A stretch of 64,000 bases of DNA from Paraburkholderia sp. (GCF_004298475.1 NZ_SCRP01000012.1:1-64000); one strand, 5' to 3'; positions 9,520 to 18,409 are shown, numbered from the stretch's first letter. Notes: generated from the sequence alone by a model not told the origin. Made by a program: numbers and translations.

Positions 9520-10953
9520 TCATGCCGATGCAGATCCGGGTTGTGCGGGCAGTGCGGCTTCGCGGGCGGCGCAGGGTTGCTCGCGCGGCGCGGGTTCAGG
9601 CAAGTCTACCGATTCCAGGTAGCCCGGCACCTCGCAGCGCCAGCCCAGTGTTTCGGTGATGCGCCGCCGCAGCGCGTCCGCCGCCGCGGGTTCGCCGTGC
9701 GTGACGAAGGTGCGCAGCGGCGGGCAGGTCAGGCCGCCGAGCCAGTCCAGCGTTTCGCCGTAATCCGAGTGGGCGGACAGCGACGAGATCGCGGCGACTT
9801 CGGCGCGCACGCGCACGTATTCGCCGTGCAGCTTGATGGCGGGCGCGTGCGCTGCGAGCGCCGCGCCGCGCGTGCCGGCGGCCTGATAGCCGACGAGCGC
9901 GATCGTGTTGCGCGGATCGGGTGCGTAGAGCGCGAGGTGGTGGAGCACGCGGCCGCCGGTCGCCATGCCGCTGCCCGCGATGATCACCATCGGCCCGCGC
10001 CGCCCGGCAATCGCCTTCGATTCCTCGACGGTGCGCGCGGTGAACATCGCATGGTCGATGGCGTGCAACTGCGACAGCGTGAGACGGTGCTCGCGCATGT
10101 GGCGGCGGTACAGGCCGGTTACGCTGATCGCCATTGGGCTGTCGAGATAGACCGGCACGCTCGCCATGCGTCCGGTTTCCTTGAGGCGCGCGATGTAATA
10201 CAGGATTTCCTGGGCGCGACCCACGGCGAAGCAAGGCATCACGACGATGCCGCCGCGCGCGAAGGTGCGCGCGAACATCTGCGCGAGTTCGTCCTCGGGA
10301 TCGCTCGCGGCGTGCAGCCGGTCGCCGTAGGTCGATTCGACCACGAGATAGTCGGCATGCGCGGGCGGCAGGGGCGCGCGCATCAGCGGATCGTTGGGGC
10401 GGCCGAGATCGCCGGAGAACGCCAGCAGCGTGTGGTTGCTGGACAGCACGATGCTGGCGGCGCCGAGAATATGGCCTGCGGGCAGCAGCCTGAAGCCGAG
10501 CCTGGCGTTGAGCGCGGCGGGCGTATCGAACTCGTGCGGGCGGATGAGGCGAAGTGCGCGCTCGGCGTCTTCGACCGTGTAAAGCGGCAGGGCCGGATGG
10601 TGTTTCGAGTAGCCGTGACGGTTGGCGAACGCGGCTTCTTCCTCCTGCAGCCGTGCGCTGTCGTGCAACATGACCTCGCAGAGATCCGCCGTGCCGGGCG
10701 TGCAGTAGACCGGGCCGCGAAAACCATCGCGCGCGAGCACGGGCAGGTAGCCGCAGTGGTCGATGTGCGCGTGGGTCAGGATGATGGCATCGATCGAGCT
10801 GGCGGGCACGGGCAGGGGCGCCCAGTTGCGCTGACGCAGGTTCTTCGTGCCCTGGAACAGGCCGCAGTCGATCAGCACGCGCTTGCCGGCGGCGTCCAGC
10901 AGATAGCGTGAACCCGTTACGGTTTCCGCCGCGCCCAGAAACGTGAGTTTCAT
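9520..10953 (-). CDS. Beta-CASP metallo-beta-lactamase-fold hydrolase (RNA-specificity type)
   Basis: A 477-aa protein with the zinc motif THAHIDHCG near residue 55. Further motifs are VVESTYGDR, the beta-CASP insert (SPMAISVTGLYRR), IIAGSGMATGGRVLHH, LSAHSDYGETLDW and a closing VTHGEPAAADALR. This is the archetype of COG1236 exonuclease-like or CPSF-like proteins. Bacterial members are poorly characterised but are presumed RNases. The ATG at 10953 (MKLTFLGAAETVTGS) is chosen for its GGGAG site and family start; the frame is open to 11004. A near-consensus FNR site lies ~70 bases upstream, fitting the low-oxygen theme. Confidence 0.92.
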   Translation of the reverse strand: MKLTFLGAAETVTGSRYLLDAAGKRVLIDCGLFQGTKNLRQRNWAPLPVPASSIDAIILTHAHIDHCGYLPVLARDGFRGPVYCTPGTADLCEVMLHDSARLQEEEAAFANRHGYSKHHPALPLYTVEDAERALRLIRPHEFDTPAALNARLGFRLLPAGHILGAASIVLSSNHTLLAFSGDLGRPNDPLMRAPLPPAHADYLVVESTYGDRLHAASDPEDELAQMFARTFARGGIVVMPCFAVGRAQEILYYIARLKETGRMASVPVYLDSPMAISVTGLYRRHMREHRLTLSQLHAIDHAMFTARTVEESKAIAGRRGPMVIIAGSGMATGGRVLHHLALYAPDPRNTIALVGYQAAGTRGAALAAHAPAIKLHGEYVRVRAEVAAISSLSAHSDYGETLDWLGGLTCPPLRTFVTHGEPAAADALRRRITETLGWRCEVPGYLESVDLPEPAPREQPCAAREAALPAQPGSASA

Positions 10954-11021
10954 CGTCGACTCCCAGTCACGCGCCGCAGCAGCGCCATGATTCGATTGGA
11001 GCATGTATGGGCGCCGGCTCT

Positions 11022-11035
11022 TTGACGCGGATCAT
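11022..11035. promoter_or_regulatory. Probable FNR/ANR site upstream of the beta-CASP hydrolase
   Basis: TTGACGCGGATCAT matches seven of the eight core bases of TTGA-N6-TCAA. It sits 69-82 bases before the ATG at 10953 on the minus strand, a fitting distance for a -41.5 activator site with a short leader. Confidence 0.5.
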
Positions 11036-11100
11036 GTCTTGAGCGAGGTGCTACATCGGGCCGCGCCCGTTGCCGCGCATTGCGTATGCGCGTCGCGCTT

Positions 11101-11295
11101 TTATTGCGAGGTGCGCCTGCTCTGTTTGCCGTTTAAAAAACGGGAGTCCGAATCAAATGCAATGGCGCAACGCAGAAAATCCATAATCAAATCGTTGCTA
11201 TTTTCAAGCGCTTTTTCAAGCGCTTTCACATGCTCCTTTTCGCAGATGGGGTTATCGATGCAGCGCGCGCAGAACAGGGCGAAAATAGCGTCCAT
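11101..11295 (-). CDS. Possible small Cys-rich protein (64 aa)
   Basis: A short frame starting MDAIFALFCARCIDNP. It carries a compact CxxC-x5-CxxxH cluster (CARCIDNPICEKEH), followed by an amphipathic helix (VKALEKALENSNDLIMDFL) and a basic tail. The cluster could bind zinc or iron. The frame is open further upstream to 11550, but that part looks like random coding. No strong ribosome site is visible before the internal ATG. A 12-bp tandem duplication (11201-11224) encodes ALEKALEN. I recognise no family; the amino-acid make-up looks protein-like. Confidence 0.4.
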   Translation of the reverse strand: MDAIFALFCARCIDNPICEKEHVKALEKALENSNDLIMDFLRCAIAFDSDSRFLNGKQSRRTSQ

Positions 11296-11654
11296 GTGCA
11301 ACAGCGCGTGGGCATCGGAGGGAGTATTGCGGTGAATGCGTTTCTGCGGCGATCCAGACAAGTCGATTTTTAATGGTCGTGCTTTTTGTGCAATGCAGCG
11401 TGTCGTGCGTAATGTGCTTGTATGGAACCGGCTATGCAAGCCTTGCGCCGCGGAATTCGTGCGCGTTTCGATCATCGTGCGGACGCGGAACGACCGAAGA
11501 CTCGGGGTGAGTCCGAATAGCTGATCGACGCCGATTCCTGTAAAAGACACAAGGCGTATACACGTTTATGTACCGCGTGTGCTGCTGGCTAATGTCTTGC
11601 CCCGCGCGCGTTCCATGCCGATTCACGGATCTGGCGCTTGCGTTTGTCGACGCC

Positions 11655-11711
11655 AATTATCCGGTAAAAATCCGGCAAAAGTCCGGAAAGAATCCGGCAA
11701 GAATCCGGCAA
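11655..11711. repeat. Short tandem repeats (AATCCGGCAAG-like)
   Basis: Five imperfect units built on ATCCGGCAAG follow one another immediately upstream of the activator gene, ending 26 bases before its ATG. They may be replication slippage, or could affect the leader of that gene. Confidence 0.7.
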
Positions 11712-11736
11712 GGTGCTGGGCCATCTGGAGGAAATC

Positions 11737-13722
11737 ATGCTCGAAGCCATTCAACCAGTCGACGGGCACGCGGCTGTGCGGCCTGCTGGCTGGCCCGCGC
11801 TATCGATCCAGAAGGCGCACGAACGTTCGGAGGCATTCGGGTTGTGCGCATCGGCGCGCCCCGACTACGACGTTCTCTCGAATACGGGACTGGCGCTCAA
11901 GCGCGAGCAGAACCGCGTGTTGTGCGCGCATGCGATGCCCGTGATGGAGACGCTGCACGAGCAGATCATCAACACGCAGAGCATGATCGTGCTGACGAAC
12001 GCCGAGGGCCTGATTCTCCATTCGATCGGCGACGACGATTTTCTGGAGCGCGCGGAGAAAGTCGCGCTGCGTGCAGGCGCGAACTGGGCCGAGGATCGGC
12101 AGGGTACGAATGCGATCGGCACGGCGCTCGCCGAAGGCTGCGCGATGGTGGTCCACGGCAAGGAGCACTATCTCGCCGCGAACCGTTTCCTGACCTGTTC
12201 GAGCGTGCCGATCTTCGATCCCTATGGCAACGTGGTCGGCGTGCTCGACGTGACAGGCGACCACCGCAGCTATCACCCGCACACCATGGCGCTCGCGAAG
12301 ATGTCCGTGCAGATGATCGAGAATCATCTGTTTACGACGACCTTTCAGGAGACGTTGCAGGTGTCGTTTCATGGCCGCGCCGAGTTCCTCGGGACGTTGA
12401 TGGAAGGCATCGTTGCGTTCACGAACGATGGCCGCTTCCTGTCCGCGAACCGCAGCGCACAATTCCAGCTCGGCATGCCGCTGGCGGCGTTGCGGGCTCA
12501 TACGTTGTCGTCGCTGTTCCAGCTTACGAGCACGCAATTGATCGACCGTGCGCGCGGGAGCCACGAGCCGCACATCACGCTGAACCTGAGCAACGGCGCC
12601 GTCGTGCGCGCACGCGTGCAGTTCAGACGCGCGCCGCTCGGGGGGGCGCAGCGCCTCGCCGACACCCACGTCAGCGCGGAGCCCGTCGCGCGCGCCGTCG
12701 TCGCGCAGTCGGCTGCGGGTCTGTCGCGGCTCGCGTACCTCGACACCGGCGACGCGCAGGTGGCCTCGGTCATCGCGAAGGTCCGCAAGGTGAGCGGCAA
12801 GGACATCCCGATTCTGATCACCGGCGAAACCGGCACCGGCAAGGAACTGCTGGCCAACGCGATCCACAACGATTCGCCGCGCCGCGATGGGCCGTTCGTC
12901 GCGGTCAACTGCGCGTCGATTCCGGAGTCGCTGATCGAATCCGAACTGTTCGGCTACGAAGAGGGCGCGTTCACGGGCGCGCGGCGCAAGGGGGCAGTCG
13001 GCAAAGTATTGCAGGCCAACGGCGGCACGCTGTTTCTCGACGAGATCGGCGATATGCCGTACCCGTTGCAGGTGCGCCTTTTGCGCGTGTTGCAGGAGCG
13101 GCTCGTCAATCCGCTTGGTTCGACGCGGACCATCGCCGTCGATATCGCGATCATCTGTGCGACGCACCGCGATCTGCGCGAACTGATTGCGCAGCACCGT
13201 TTCCGCGACGATCTTTATTACCGGCTCAACGGCCTCGTGGTTCGTTTGCCGCCGCTGCGCGAGCGCACGGATCTCTCGATCGTGATCCAGAAGATGCTCC
13301 AGCGCGAATCGGCGACGTGCGCGGGCGCACAGCCGCTCAGCGTCGCGCCCGATGTGATGGCGCTGTTCGCGCGCTGCACGTGGCCGGGCAACTTCCGGCA
13401 GCTCGGCAACCTGCTGCGCACGGCGGCGGCCATGGTCGACGACGATGGGGAGATCCGCCGCGAGCATCTGCCCGAAGACTTCTTCGAGGACCTGTCCAGC
13501 AACGGTGCGCAGGAACCCGCTGCACCAGCGCCGCGTGCCGCCGATACGCTGATTGCGCAGGGTGAACGCCTGCAGGATGTCGCCGCGTCGGTGATCGCCG
13601 CTGCACTTGCGCGCCACGGCGGCAATGTGTCAGCTGTAGCGCGCTCGCTCGGGGTATCGCGCAACACGATCTATCGCAAGATGTCCACCGTGACGCAAAA
13701 CCAGACGCCGGACGACGCCTGA
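11737..13722 (+). CDS. Sigma-54-dependent activator, AcoR-like
   Basis: A 661-aa enhancer-binding protein. An N-terminal GAF-type sensor (about residues 60-220, with LRAGANWAEDRQGTNAIGTA typical of AcoR-family proteins) is followed by a second sensor-like stretch. The AAA+ domain has Walker A GETGTGKE near residue 363, the sigma-54 contact loop GAFTGA and Walker B GGTLFLDEIGD. A Fis-type helix-turn-helix closes the protein (ALARHGGNVSAVARSLGV). The start at 11737 follows a strong GGAGGA. Family members often control acetoin, alcohol or 2-oxoacid dehydrogenase genes; the dehydrogenase operon at 28.4 kb is a candidate target but is distant. I found no clear -24/-12 promoter next to it. Confidence 0.93.
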   Translation: MLEAIQPVDGHAAVRPAGWPALSIQKAHERSEAFGLCASARPDYDVLSNTGLALKREQNRVLCAHAMPVMETLHEQIINTQSMIVLTNAEGLILHSIGDDDFLERAEKVALRAGANWAEDRQGTNAIGTALAEGCAMVVHGKEHYLAANRFLTCSSVPIFDPYGNVVGVLDVTGDHRSYHPHTMALAKMSVQMIENHLFTTTFQETLQVSFHGRAEFLGTLMEGIVAFTNDGRFLSANRSAQFQLGMPLAALRAHTLSSLFQLTSTQLIDRARGSHEPHITLNLSNGAVVRARVQFRRAPLGGAQRLADTHVSAEPVARAVVAQSAAGLSRLAYLDTGDAQVASVIAKVRKVSGKDIPILITGETGTGKELLANAIHNDSPRRDGPFVAVNCASIPESLIESELFGYEEGAFTGARRKGAVGKVLQANGGTLFLDEIGDMPYPLQVRLLRVLQERLVNPLGSTRTIAVDIAIICATHRDLRELIAQHRFRDDLYYRLNGLVVRLPPLRERTDLSIVIQKMLQRESATCAGAQPLSVAPDVMALFARCTWPGNFRQLGNLLRTAAAMVDDDGEIRREHLPEDFFEDLSSNGAQEPAAPAPRAADTLIAQGERLQDVAASVIAAALARHGGNVSAVARSLGVSRNTIYRKMSTVTQNQTPDDA

Positions 13723-13800
13723 CGCGCTTTTTCGTACGCTTTTTTGCGCGCTTTTTCGTGTGTTTGTCTGCGCGTTTCTCCGCGCGTTTCTCCGTTTTCC
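13723..13800. repeat. Low-complexity imperfect repeats after the activator gene
   Basis: Repeats of GCGCTTTTTCGT-like and GCGCGTTTCTCC-like units start right after the TGA stop. They contain several T-runs and may help end transcription, but no clear stem is formed. On the other strand they would read as Lys/Arg-rich, which I take to be meaningless. Confidence 0.6.
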
Positions 13801-13805
13801 GGCGT

Positions 13806-13868
13806 AGCGGCTTCGCCGCTCCCAATCCCGCCGGCCATCACACGGATGTTGCATCCCGCAACATCCGT
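13806..13868. repeat. Two hairpins upstream of nnrU
   Basis: A 6-bp stem (AGCGGC 13806-13811 with 13815-13820, loop TTC) is followed by a perfect 11-bp inverted repeat (ACGGATGTTGC 13842-13852 with 13858-13868, loop ATCCC). Neither has a T-run directly after it. The second is long enough to be an operator for a dimeric regulator or an RNA stem. The remaining gap to 14099 shows nothing else. Confidence 0.55.
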
Positions 13869-14099
13869 ATCCTCCTTCCGCAGTGTCGATCCGCCTGACG
13901 CGCCGTCGCGCGTTGTTTGCGTGCGCGCATGCACCGCACGCGTCCTGCTGCGGGACGTTGCAAAGAAGACGTTCTCATTCCGGCGTATCCTCTATGCCGA
14001 CGCGTTCACCCGCTGCGCTCACGTAGCTTCATGCATCTTCACGCACACGGGCGGGCGCACGACAGACACAACTACGCAACGACGCAAGGAGGCAGGCCA

Positions 14100-14792
14100 A
14101 TGGGAAGCATGACTTCAGTGACGGCGGCGGCAGTCGCGTTCGTGGGTACCCATTTCATCTTGTCCCACCCGTTGCGCAAGCCGTTGGCGGGCGCGATCGG
14201 CGAACGGGGTTTCCAGGGCATCTATTCGCTGGTGGCGTTCCTGACGTTCGGCTGGCTCGTGTACGCCTTCAGGCGGGCTCCGGTTACCGCGCTGCTATGG
14301 CCGGTCGGGGACGTTCTGTGGGCGATTGCGAGCGTTGTCATGTTGATCGCGTCGATTCTCCTGATGGGCTCGCTGATCCGCAATCCGGCGCTGCCCACTG
14401 GCGGGCGGCCCGCTCCGTTCCCCGAAGCGGCGCGCGGCGTATTCGCGGTGACGCGTCATCCCATGATGTGGGCGTTGGCACTCTGGGGGCTTTGCCATAT
14501 CGCCGTGTATCCGGTGGCTAAGAGCGTCGTGCTCGGATCGGCTATCGTGATCCTCGCGCTCGTTGGCTCGGCGTTGCAGGACCGCAAGAAGGAACAGCTT
14601 CAGCCCGAACTCTGGCCTGTATGGGAATCGAAAACGAGCTATTGGCCGTTCGCGGCGATCCTCGCCGGTCGCGCGCGGCTGGGCGGGTTCGGCATGCATT
14701 CGCTCGCTGGCGGCCTCGTTGTCTGGCTTGTTGCGACCTGGGCGCATATCCCGCTTACCGGCTGGGCCGCAGGCATCTGGCGCTGGCTGTAG
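14100..14792 (+). CDS. nnrU: NnrU family integral membrane protein
   Basis: A 230-aa protein with about six membrane helices, for example VTAAAVAFVGTHFILSHPL, IYSLVAFLTFGWLVYAF and DVLWAIASVVMLIASILLMG. The family landmark VTRHPMMWALALWGLCHI follows. NnrU was first linked to nitrite/nitric oxide respiration; many genomes carry it without a denitrification cluster, as here. The fold is related to isoprenylcysteine methyltransferase-like membrane proteins. The start follows an AAGGAGG site; a longer open frame upstream is not family-like. It lies 39 bases before the flavodoxin-like gene, in the same direction. Confidence 0.88.
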   Translation: MGSMTSVTAAAVAFVGTHFILSHPLRKPLAGAIGERGFQGIYSLVAFLTFGWLVYAFRRAPVTALLWPVGDVLWAIASVVMLIASILLMGSLIRNPALPTGGRPAPFPEAARGVFAVTRHPMMWALALWGLCHIAVYPVAKSVVLGSAIVILALVGSALQDRKKEQLQPELWPVWESKTSYWPFAAILAGRARLGGFGMHSLAGGLVVWLVATWAHIPLTGWAAGIWRWL

Positions 14793-14831
14793 TGATCACC
14801 CCGGCATCACCGGGACCGTAGAAAAACACGC

Positions 14832-15323
14832 ATGAAAACGCTATTAATCGTCTACCACACGATGACCGGGGGAACGCAGCAGATGGCCGAGGCTGCCGCC
14901 CGGGCAGCGCGCGAGCAGCCGGGCGTCGAGGTCAGGCTGCAACGCGCGGACGCGACGCGCGCCGACGACGTGCTCGCCGCGGACGGCTATCTGTTCGCGA
15001 CGCCGGAGAATCTCGCGGTGATGTCGGGGATCATGAAGGACTTCTTCGATCGCACCTATTACGCGGTGCTCGACCGCGTGAATGGCCGCCCGTATGCGGC
15101 CATGATCTGCGCGGGCAGCGACGGCCAGAACGCCTTGCGCCAGATCGATCGCATCGCGACCGGCTGGCGGCTCAGGAGCGTGGCGCAAGGGCTGATCGTG
15201 TGCACGCATGCTCAAACGCCGGAGCGCATTCTCGCGCCCAAGATTCTCGTCGCCGACGATCTCGCGCAGTGCGCCGAACTCGGCGCGGGCCTTGCGGCGG
15301 GTCTCGCGCTCGGCGTGTTTTGA
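14832..15323 (+). CDS. Flavodoxin-like / NAD(P)H:quinone reductase-like protein
   Basis: A 163-aa soluble protein starting MKTLLIVYHTMTGGTQQMAE. The T-M-T-G-G-T phosphate-binding loop of flavodoxins is present in the first turn. GYLFATPENLAVMSGIMKDFFDRTYY matches the second FMN-contact region of WrbA/flavodoxin-fold proteins. No membrane or export signals are visible. It follows nnrU closely, so co-transcription is likely. It would carry FMN and take part in redox transfer; the partner is unknown. Confidence 0.85.
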   Translation: MKTLLIVYHTMTGGTQQMAEAAARAAREQPGVEVRLQRADATRADDVLAADGYLFATPENLAVMSGIMKDFFDRTYYAVLDRVNGRPYAAMICAGSDGQNALRQIDRIATGWRLRSVAQGLIVCTHAQTPERILAPKILVADDLAQCAELGAGLAAGLALGVF

Positions 15324-15356
15324 CGCATTCTCCCGACGCTCGGACGAACGCGCGCT

Positions 15357-17135
15357 TTAGCCGAACGTGAACGAATACGCGCGCACGCCGGGGTCGAGAA
15401 ACCGGATCTCGAAGGTACGGTCGACGACTGTGCCGCGCTGCCGGATCAACTGATACAGCCGCTGTTCCTTGACGACGCCATTGCCGCCGGCATCGACGTC
15501 GGCGCCGTGGTTCGCACCGGGCGGCGCGCCGTCGATGCTCACGCGAAAACGCACCGGCTCGCCGCTGGCCGACGGGCCGAGCACCAGATGCAGATCGCGC
15601 GCGCGAAACCGGAACACGATGCCGCCGCCCGCGCGATCGAGGTCGGTGTGTTCGGCGCCGAGCGTCCACGTTCCCACGAGCGCCCACTGGTTCAGGTCGA
15701 GTTGCCCGGCGGCGTAACGGTGCGGCAGATCGGCGACAGGATTGCCGGGCGAAGCGAAACCACGCGCACGCTCGTAGCCGAGATAAGTTTCAGGCGACTG
15801 TATTTCGCTCATCGCGGGCGGCGCTTCAACGCCCGTGCCCGTATTGGCGACGAATCCGCCCGGCAGATTCTTCGCGCCCGCTTCGGTCAGCAGCGCGCGG
15901 ATAACCTGTTCGGATTCCGCGTAATTCCCCTCGCCGAAATGATGATGGCGAATCTGGCCTTGCGCGTCGATGAAGTAGTGCGCGGGCCAGTAATCGTTGT
16001 TGAACGCACGCCAGATCGCGTAGTTGTTGTCGATGGCGACCGGATAGTCGATCTTCAGATCGGCGACGGCGCGGCGCACGTTGCCGATGTCCTTTTCGAA
16101 CGCGAACTCCGGTGCGTGCACACCGATTACGACGAGTCCCGACGCGCGGTATTTGTCGGCCCACGCCTTCACATACGGCAGCGTGCGCAGGCAGTTGATG
16201 CACGAGTAGGTCCAGAAATCGACGAGCACGACCTTGCCGCGCAGATCCGCGGCTGTGAGCGGCGGTGAATTGAGCCATTGCACCGCGCCGTCGAGCGGCG
16301 GCAGCGTGCCTTCCACGGGCAGTGCCGCGTTGTCCGATTCTTTTACCGCGAGCGGGGACGCACTGCGCGCTGCGAGTGCCGCAGCGCCTTCTTGCGGGCC
16401 CGCATGTGCGGGGTGAAAGCGGTCGAGCAGCCCTTGCTCGATTTGCGTCGTGCTGGCGAGCGAGATGCGCGAGAGAACACCGGTATCGACTTGCAGCGCA
16501 ATCGCGGCCACGCCCGCGAGCACCGCAATGCCGAGCGCGCGCCGTACCCATTCGCTCACGCCGAGCGAGCGCTTCATCGCCGCGAACACCTTGCCGCCGA
16601 CCGCAAGCGCGAGCGCAAGCGACGTGGCCGCGCCCGCGGCATAGGCGAACAGCAGCAGCGAGGTGCGTGCGCTCGCGCCTTGCAGCGCGGCACCGGTCAG
16701 GATGAGGCCGAGAATCGGCCCGGCGCACGGCGCCCACAGCAGGCCGGTTGCCACGCCCAGCAGCAGCGACGAACCGATGCCCGAGCCCGTTTGCTGCGCT
16801 TGTCCGGCAGATTCGGAGAGCCGCGCGCCGAAGGCGACGAGCGGACGCGCGAGCCTCCCGGCGAGCGACGGTACGAGCAGCGTGAGGCCGAATAGCGCGA
16901 GGAGCGCGAGCGCGGCGAAACGCGCGTACTGGTTCGCCGCGACAGCCCAGCCGCCGCCAACCGCAGCGAGCGCGCCGACTGCGCTGAACGACAGCGCCAT
17001 GCCCGCGAGCAACGGCAGACCGCTTTGCAGGAACGGCTTGCCCGTGCGGGCGAACACGAAAGGCAACACCGGCAGGATGCACGGGCTGACGATGGTCAGC
17101 ACGCCGCCGAGCCAGGCGATCAGGAAAAGAGCCAT
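15357..17135 (-). CDS. DipZ-type thiol-disulfide protein (CcdA membrane domain + thioredoxin domain)
   Basis: A 592-aa inner-membrane protein. The first ~250 residues form a DsbD/CcdA-like multi-helix domain with SPCILPVLPFVF in the first helix and WAPCAGPILG in the fourth, giving the two Cys that carry electrons across the membrane. A periplasmic thioredoxin/TlpA domain follows at ~310-430 with the CINC active site (YSCINCLRTLPYV). A beta-sandwich-like C-terminal domain then runs to the end (ALVGTWTLGAEHTDL...). This matches mycobacterial DipZ-like proteins. The start MALFLIAWLGG has GGAG nine bases before it. It probably feeds reductant to cytochrome c maturation or periplasmic repair. It stands convergent to the flavodoxin gene. 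Confidence 0.92.
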   Translation of the reverse strand: MALFLIAWLGGVLTIVSPCILPVLPFVFARTGKPFLQSGLPLLAGMALSFSAVGALAAVGGGWAVAANQYARFAALALLALFGLTLLVPSLAGRLARPLVAFGARLSESAGQAQQTGSGIGSSLLLGVATGLLWAPCAGPILGLILTGAALQGASARTSLLLFAYAAGAATSLALALAVGGKVFAAMKRSLGVSEWVRRALGIAVLAGVAAIALQVDTGVLSRISLASTTQIEQGLLDRFHPAHAGPQEGAAALAARSASPLAVKESDNAALPVEGTLPPLDGAVQWLNSPPLTAADLRGKVVLVDFWTYSCINCLRTLPYVKAWADKYRASGLVVIGVHAPEFAFEKDIGNVRRAVADLKIDYPVAIDNNYAIWRAFNNDYWPAHYFIDAQGQIRHHHFGEGNYAESEQVIRALLTEAGAKNLPGGFVANTGTGVEAPPAMSEIQSPETYLGYERARGFASPGNPVADLPHRYAAGQLDLNQWALVGTWTLGAEHTDLDRAGGGIVFRFRARDLHLVLGPSASGEPVRFRVSIDGAPPGANHGADVDAGGNGVVKEQRLYQLIRQRGTVVDRTFEIRFLDPGVRAYSFTFG

Positions 17136-17359
17136 GGTGCGAGTCTCCATTGCAGGGAGCGCCGTGCGGGGGCGTCGCGATCCGCAAGCGTTCGAAGGGA
17201 TGAACACCTTGCGCTGCCGAATATTCCCGCTCAGTTTCTGCCTGGTTCCCGCATGCCGCGCAGGGGAGGAGGCAACTGTTCGCAGGCGTCTACGCTCGTA
17301 CGTGGTAGTTCGACTGGAGACGCGCCGCGGTTACAGCAGGACGAACAGAACGCAATGGC

Positions 17360-18331
17360 TTATGCCGTCCACGCGGTTTCCGCTTGCAGATACAACTCGC
17401 GCAGCGACTGCCCGAACGCCGCGCCCACTTCGCGCGTCATCCCCTCGCGCACAAACATCGCGACGGGCGGCAGCGTCCAGCTGAGCGAATACGGCACGAT
17501 CGCCACGCCCGTCAAATGCACGAGTTCCTCGGCGATATCGGCGGGCACGATCGACACCGCGTTTTCGTTCGCGACGATCATCTCGCCGATCAGCCGCGAC
17601 GTGTAGCTCTCGACAATCGGCACCGGCGGCGCGACGCCCGCTTGCAGAAAGATGTCTGCGATCTGCTCGCGCATGGGCGTGTGCGGCGCGCCGAGTATCC
17701 AGTCGAGTTCGAGCAGCTTGTCGAGGCCAAGGCGCGTGCGCGCGAGCCGCGCAGCAAGCCGCCGGCTCGCAATGAGCCGCGGATTCTGCTGATACAGCAC
17801 TTCGAAACGCAGTTGCGTGAGATCGACTGACGAGGAGGCGCGTCCAATCACGATGTCGAGCGTGTGATCGCGTAGCAGCAGCATGAGCGCATCGCTCGTG
17901 CCTTCGTGGATCGTCATCGTGAGCCGCTGCGGCAGGCGCGCCTGCGTGCGCTGGATCGCCGAGGCGAGCGTGCGCCCGGAGACGAACGGAATCACGCCGA
18001 TCTGCAGCCGCGTGGCATGGCCCGCCACGACGGCTTCGATGTCGCGGGCGAGATGGTCGAGGTCGTTCAGCATGGCTTCGGCGCGCGCGAGCACGACGTT
18101 GCCGAGCGCGGTGGGCGTCATGCCGCGCGACGAACGCTCGAAGAGCGCGCCGCCGAACATGCTCTCCATTTCAGCGAGCGCGTTGGTGACGGCCGGCTGG
18201 CTGGTGGCGACCTGCTCGGCCACGCGCGTCAGCGAGCCGTACTGGCGGATCTGCAGCAGCAGCCCCAGGTGGCGCATTTTGAGGCGCGTGTTCAGGCGCC
18301 GGGTGAGTTCGTCGGGACTGAAAGTTGTCAC
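17360..18331 (-). CDS. LysR-family transcriptional regulator (GbpR/CbbR-like)
   Basis: A 323-aa protein. The N-terminal winged helix-turn-helix is plain (LLLQIRQYGSLTRVAEQVATSQPAVTNALAEME), followed by FERSSRGMTPTALG and a periplasmic-binding-like effector domain. The start is a GTG; an internal ATG (MRHLGLLLQ) is an alternative. It is divergent from maeB across 176 bases, so it may control that gene and itself. The AT-rich stretch ATCAAAATTTGA in the gap has the partial dyad seen in LysR boxes (T-N11-A). The effector is unknown. Confidence 0.9.
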   Translation of the reverse strand: MTTFSPDELTRRLNTRLKMRHLGLLLQIRQYGSLTRVAEQVATSQPAVTNALAEMESMFGGALFERSSRGMTPTALGNVVLARAEAMLNDLDHLARDIEAVVAGHATRLQIGVIPFVSGRTLASAIQRTQARLPQRLTMTIHEGTSDALMLLLRDHTLDIVIGRASSSVDLTQLRFEVLYQQNPRLIASRRLAARLARTRLGLDKLLELDWILGAPHTPMREQIADIFLQAGVAPPVPIVESYTSRLIGEMIVANENAVSIVPADIAEELVHLTGVAIVPYSLSWTLPPVAMFVREGMTREVGAAFGQSLRELYLQAETAWTA

Positions 18332-18409
18332 GGGGTCGAATCAAAAGCGAGGCAAAAAACAGGATACCGGGGCACGATAGCCGCTAAGTATCATAAAAAA
18401 GTGATGGGG

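Larger units (their letters stand above)
11005..11736. other. Long intergenic region, lower GC, between hydrolase and activator genes
   Basis: About 730 bases with lower GC than the flanks. It contains the FNR-like site at 11022, the possible Cys-rich frame, a 12-bp tandem duplication at 11201-11224 (TTTTCAAGCGCT twice) and an ~11-bp repeat array at 11655-11711. No other gene is supported. Confidence 0.6.

Noticed and set aside
13337-13825. Lys/Arg-rich minus-strand frame after the activator gene
   Set aside because: The Lys/Arg stretch is a reading of the T-rich repeats at 13723-13800 and the rest is antisense to the activator.
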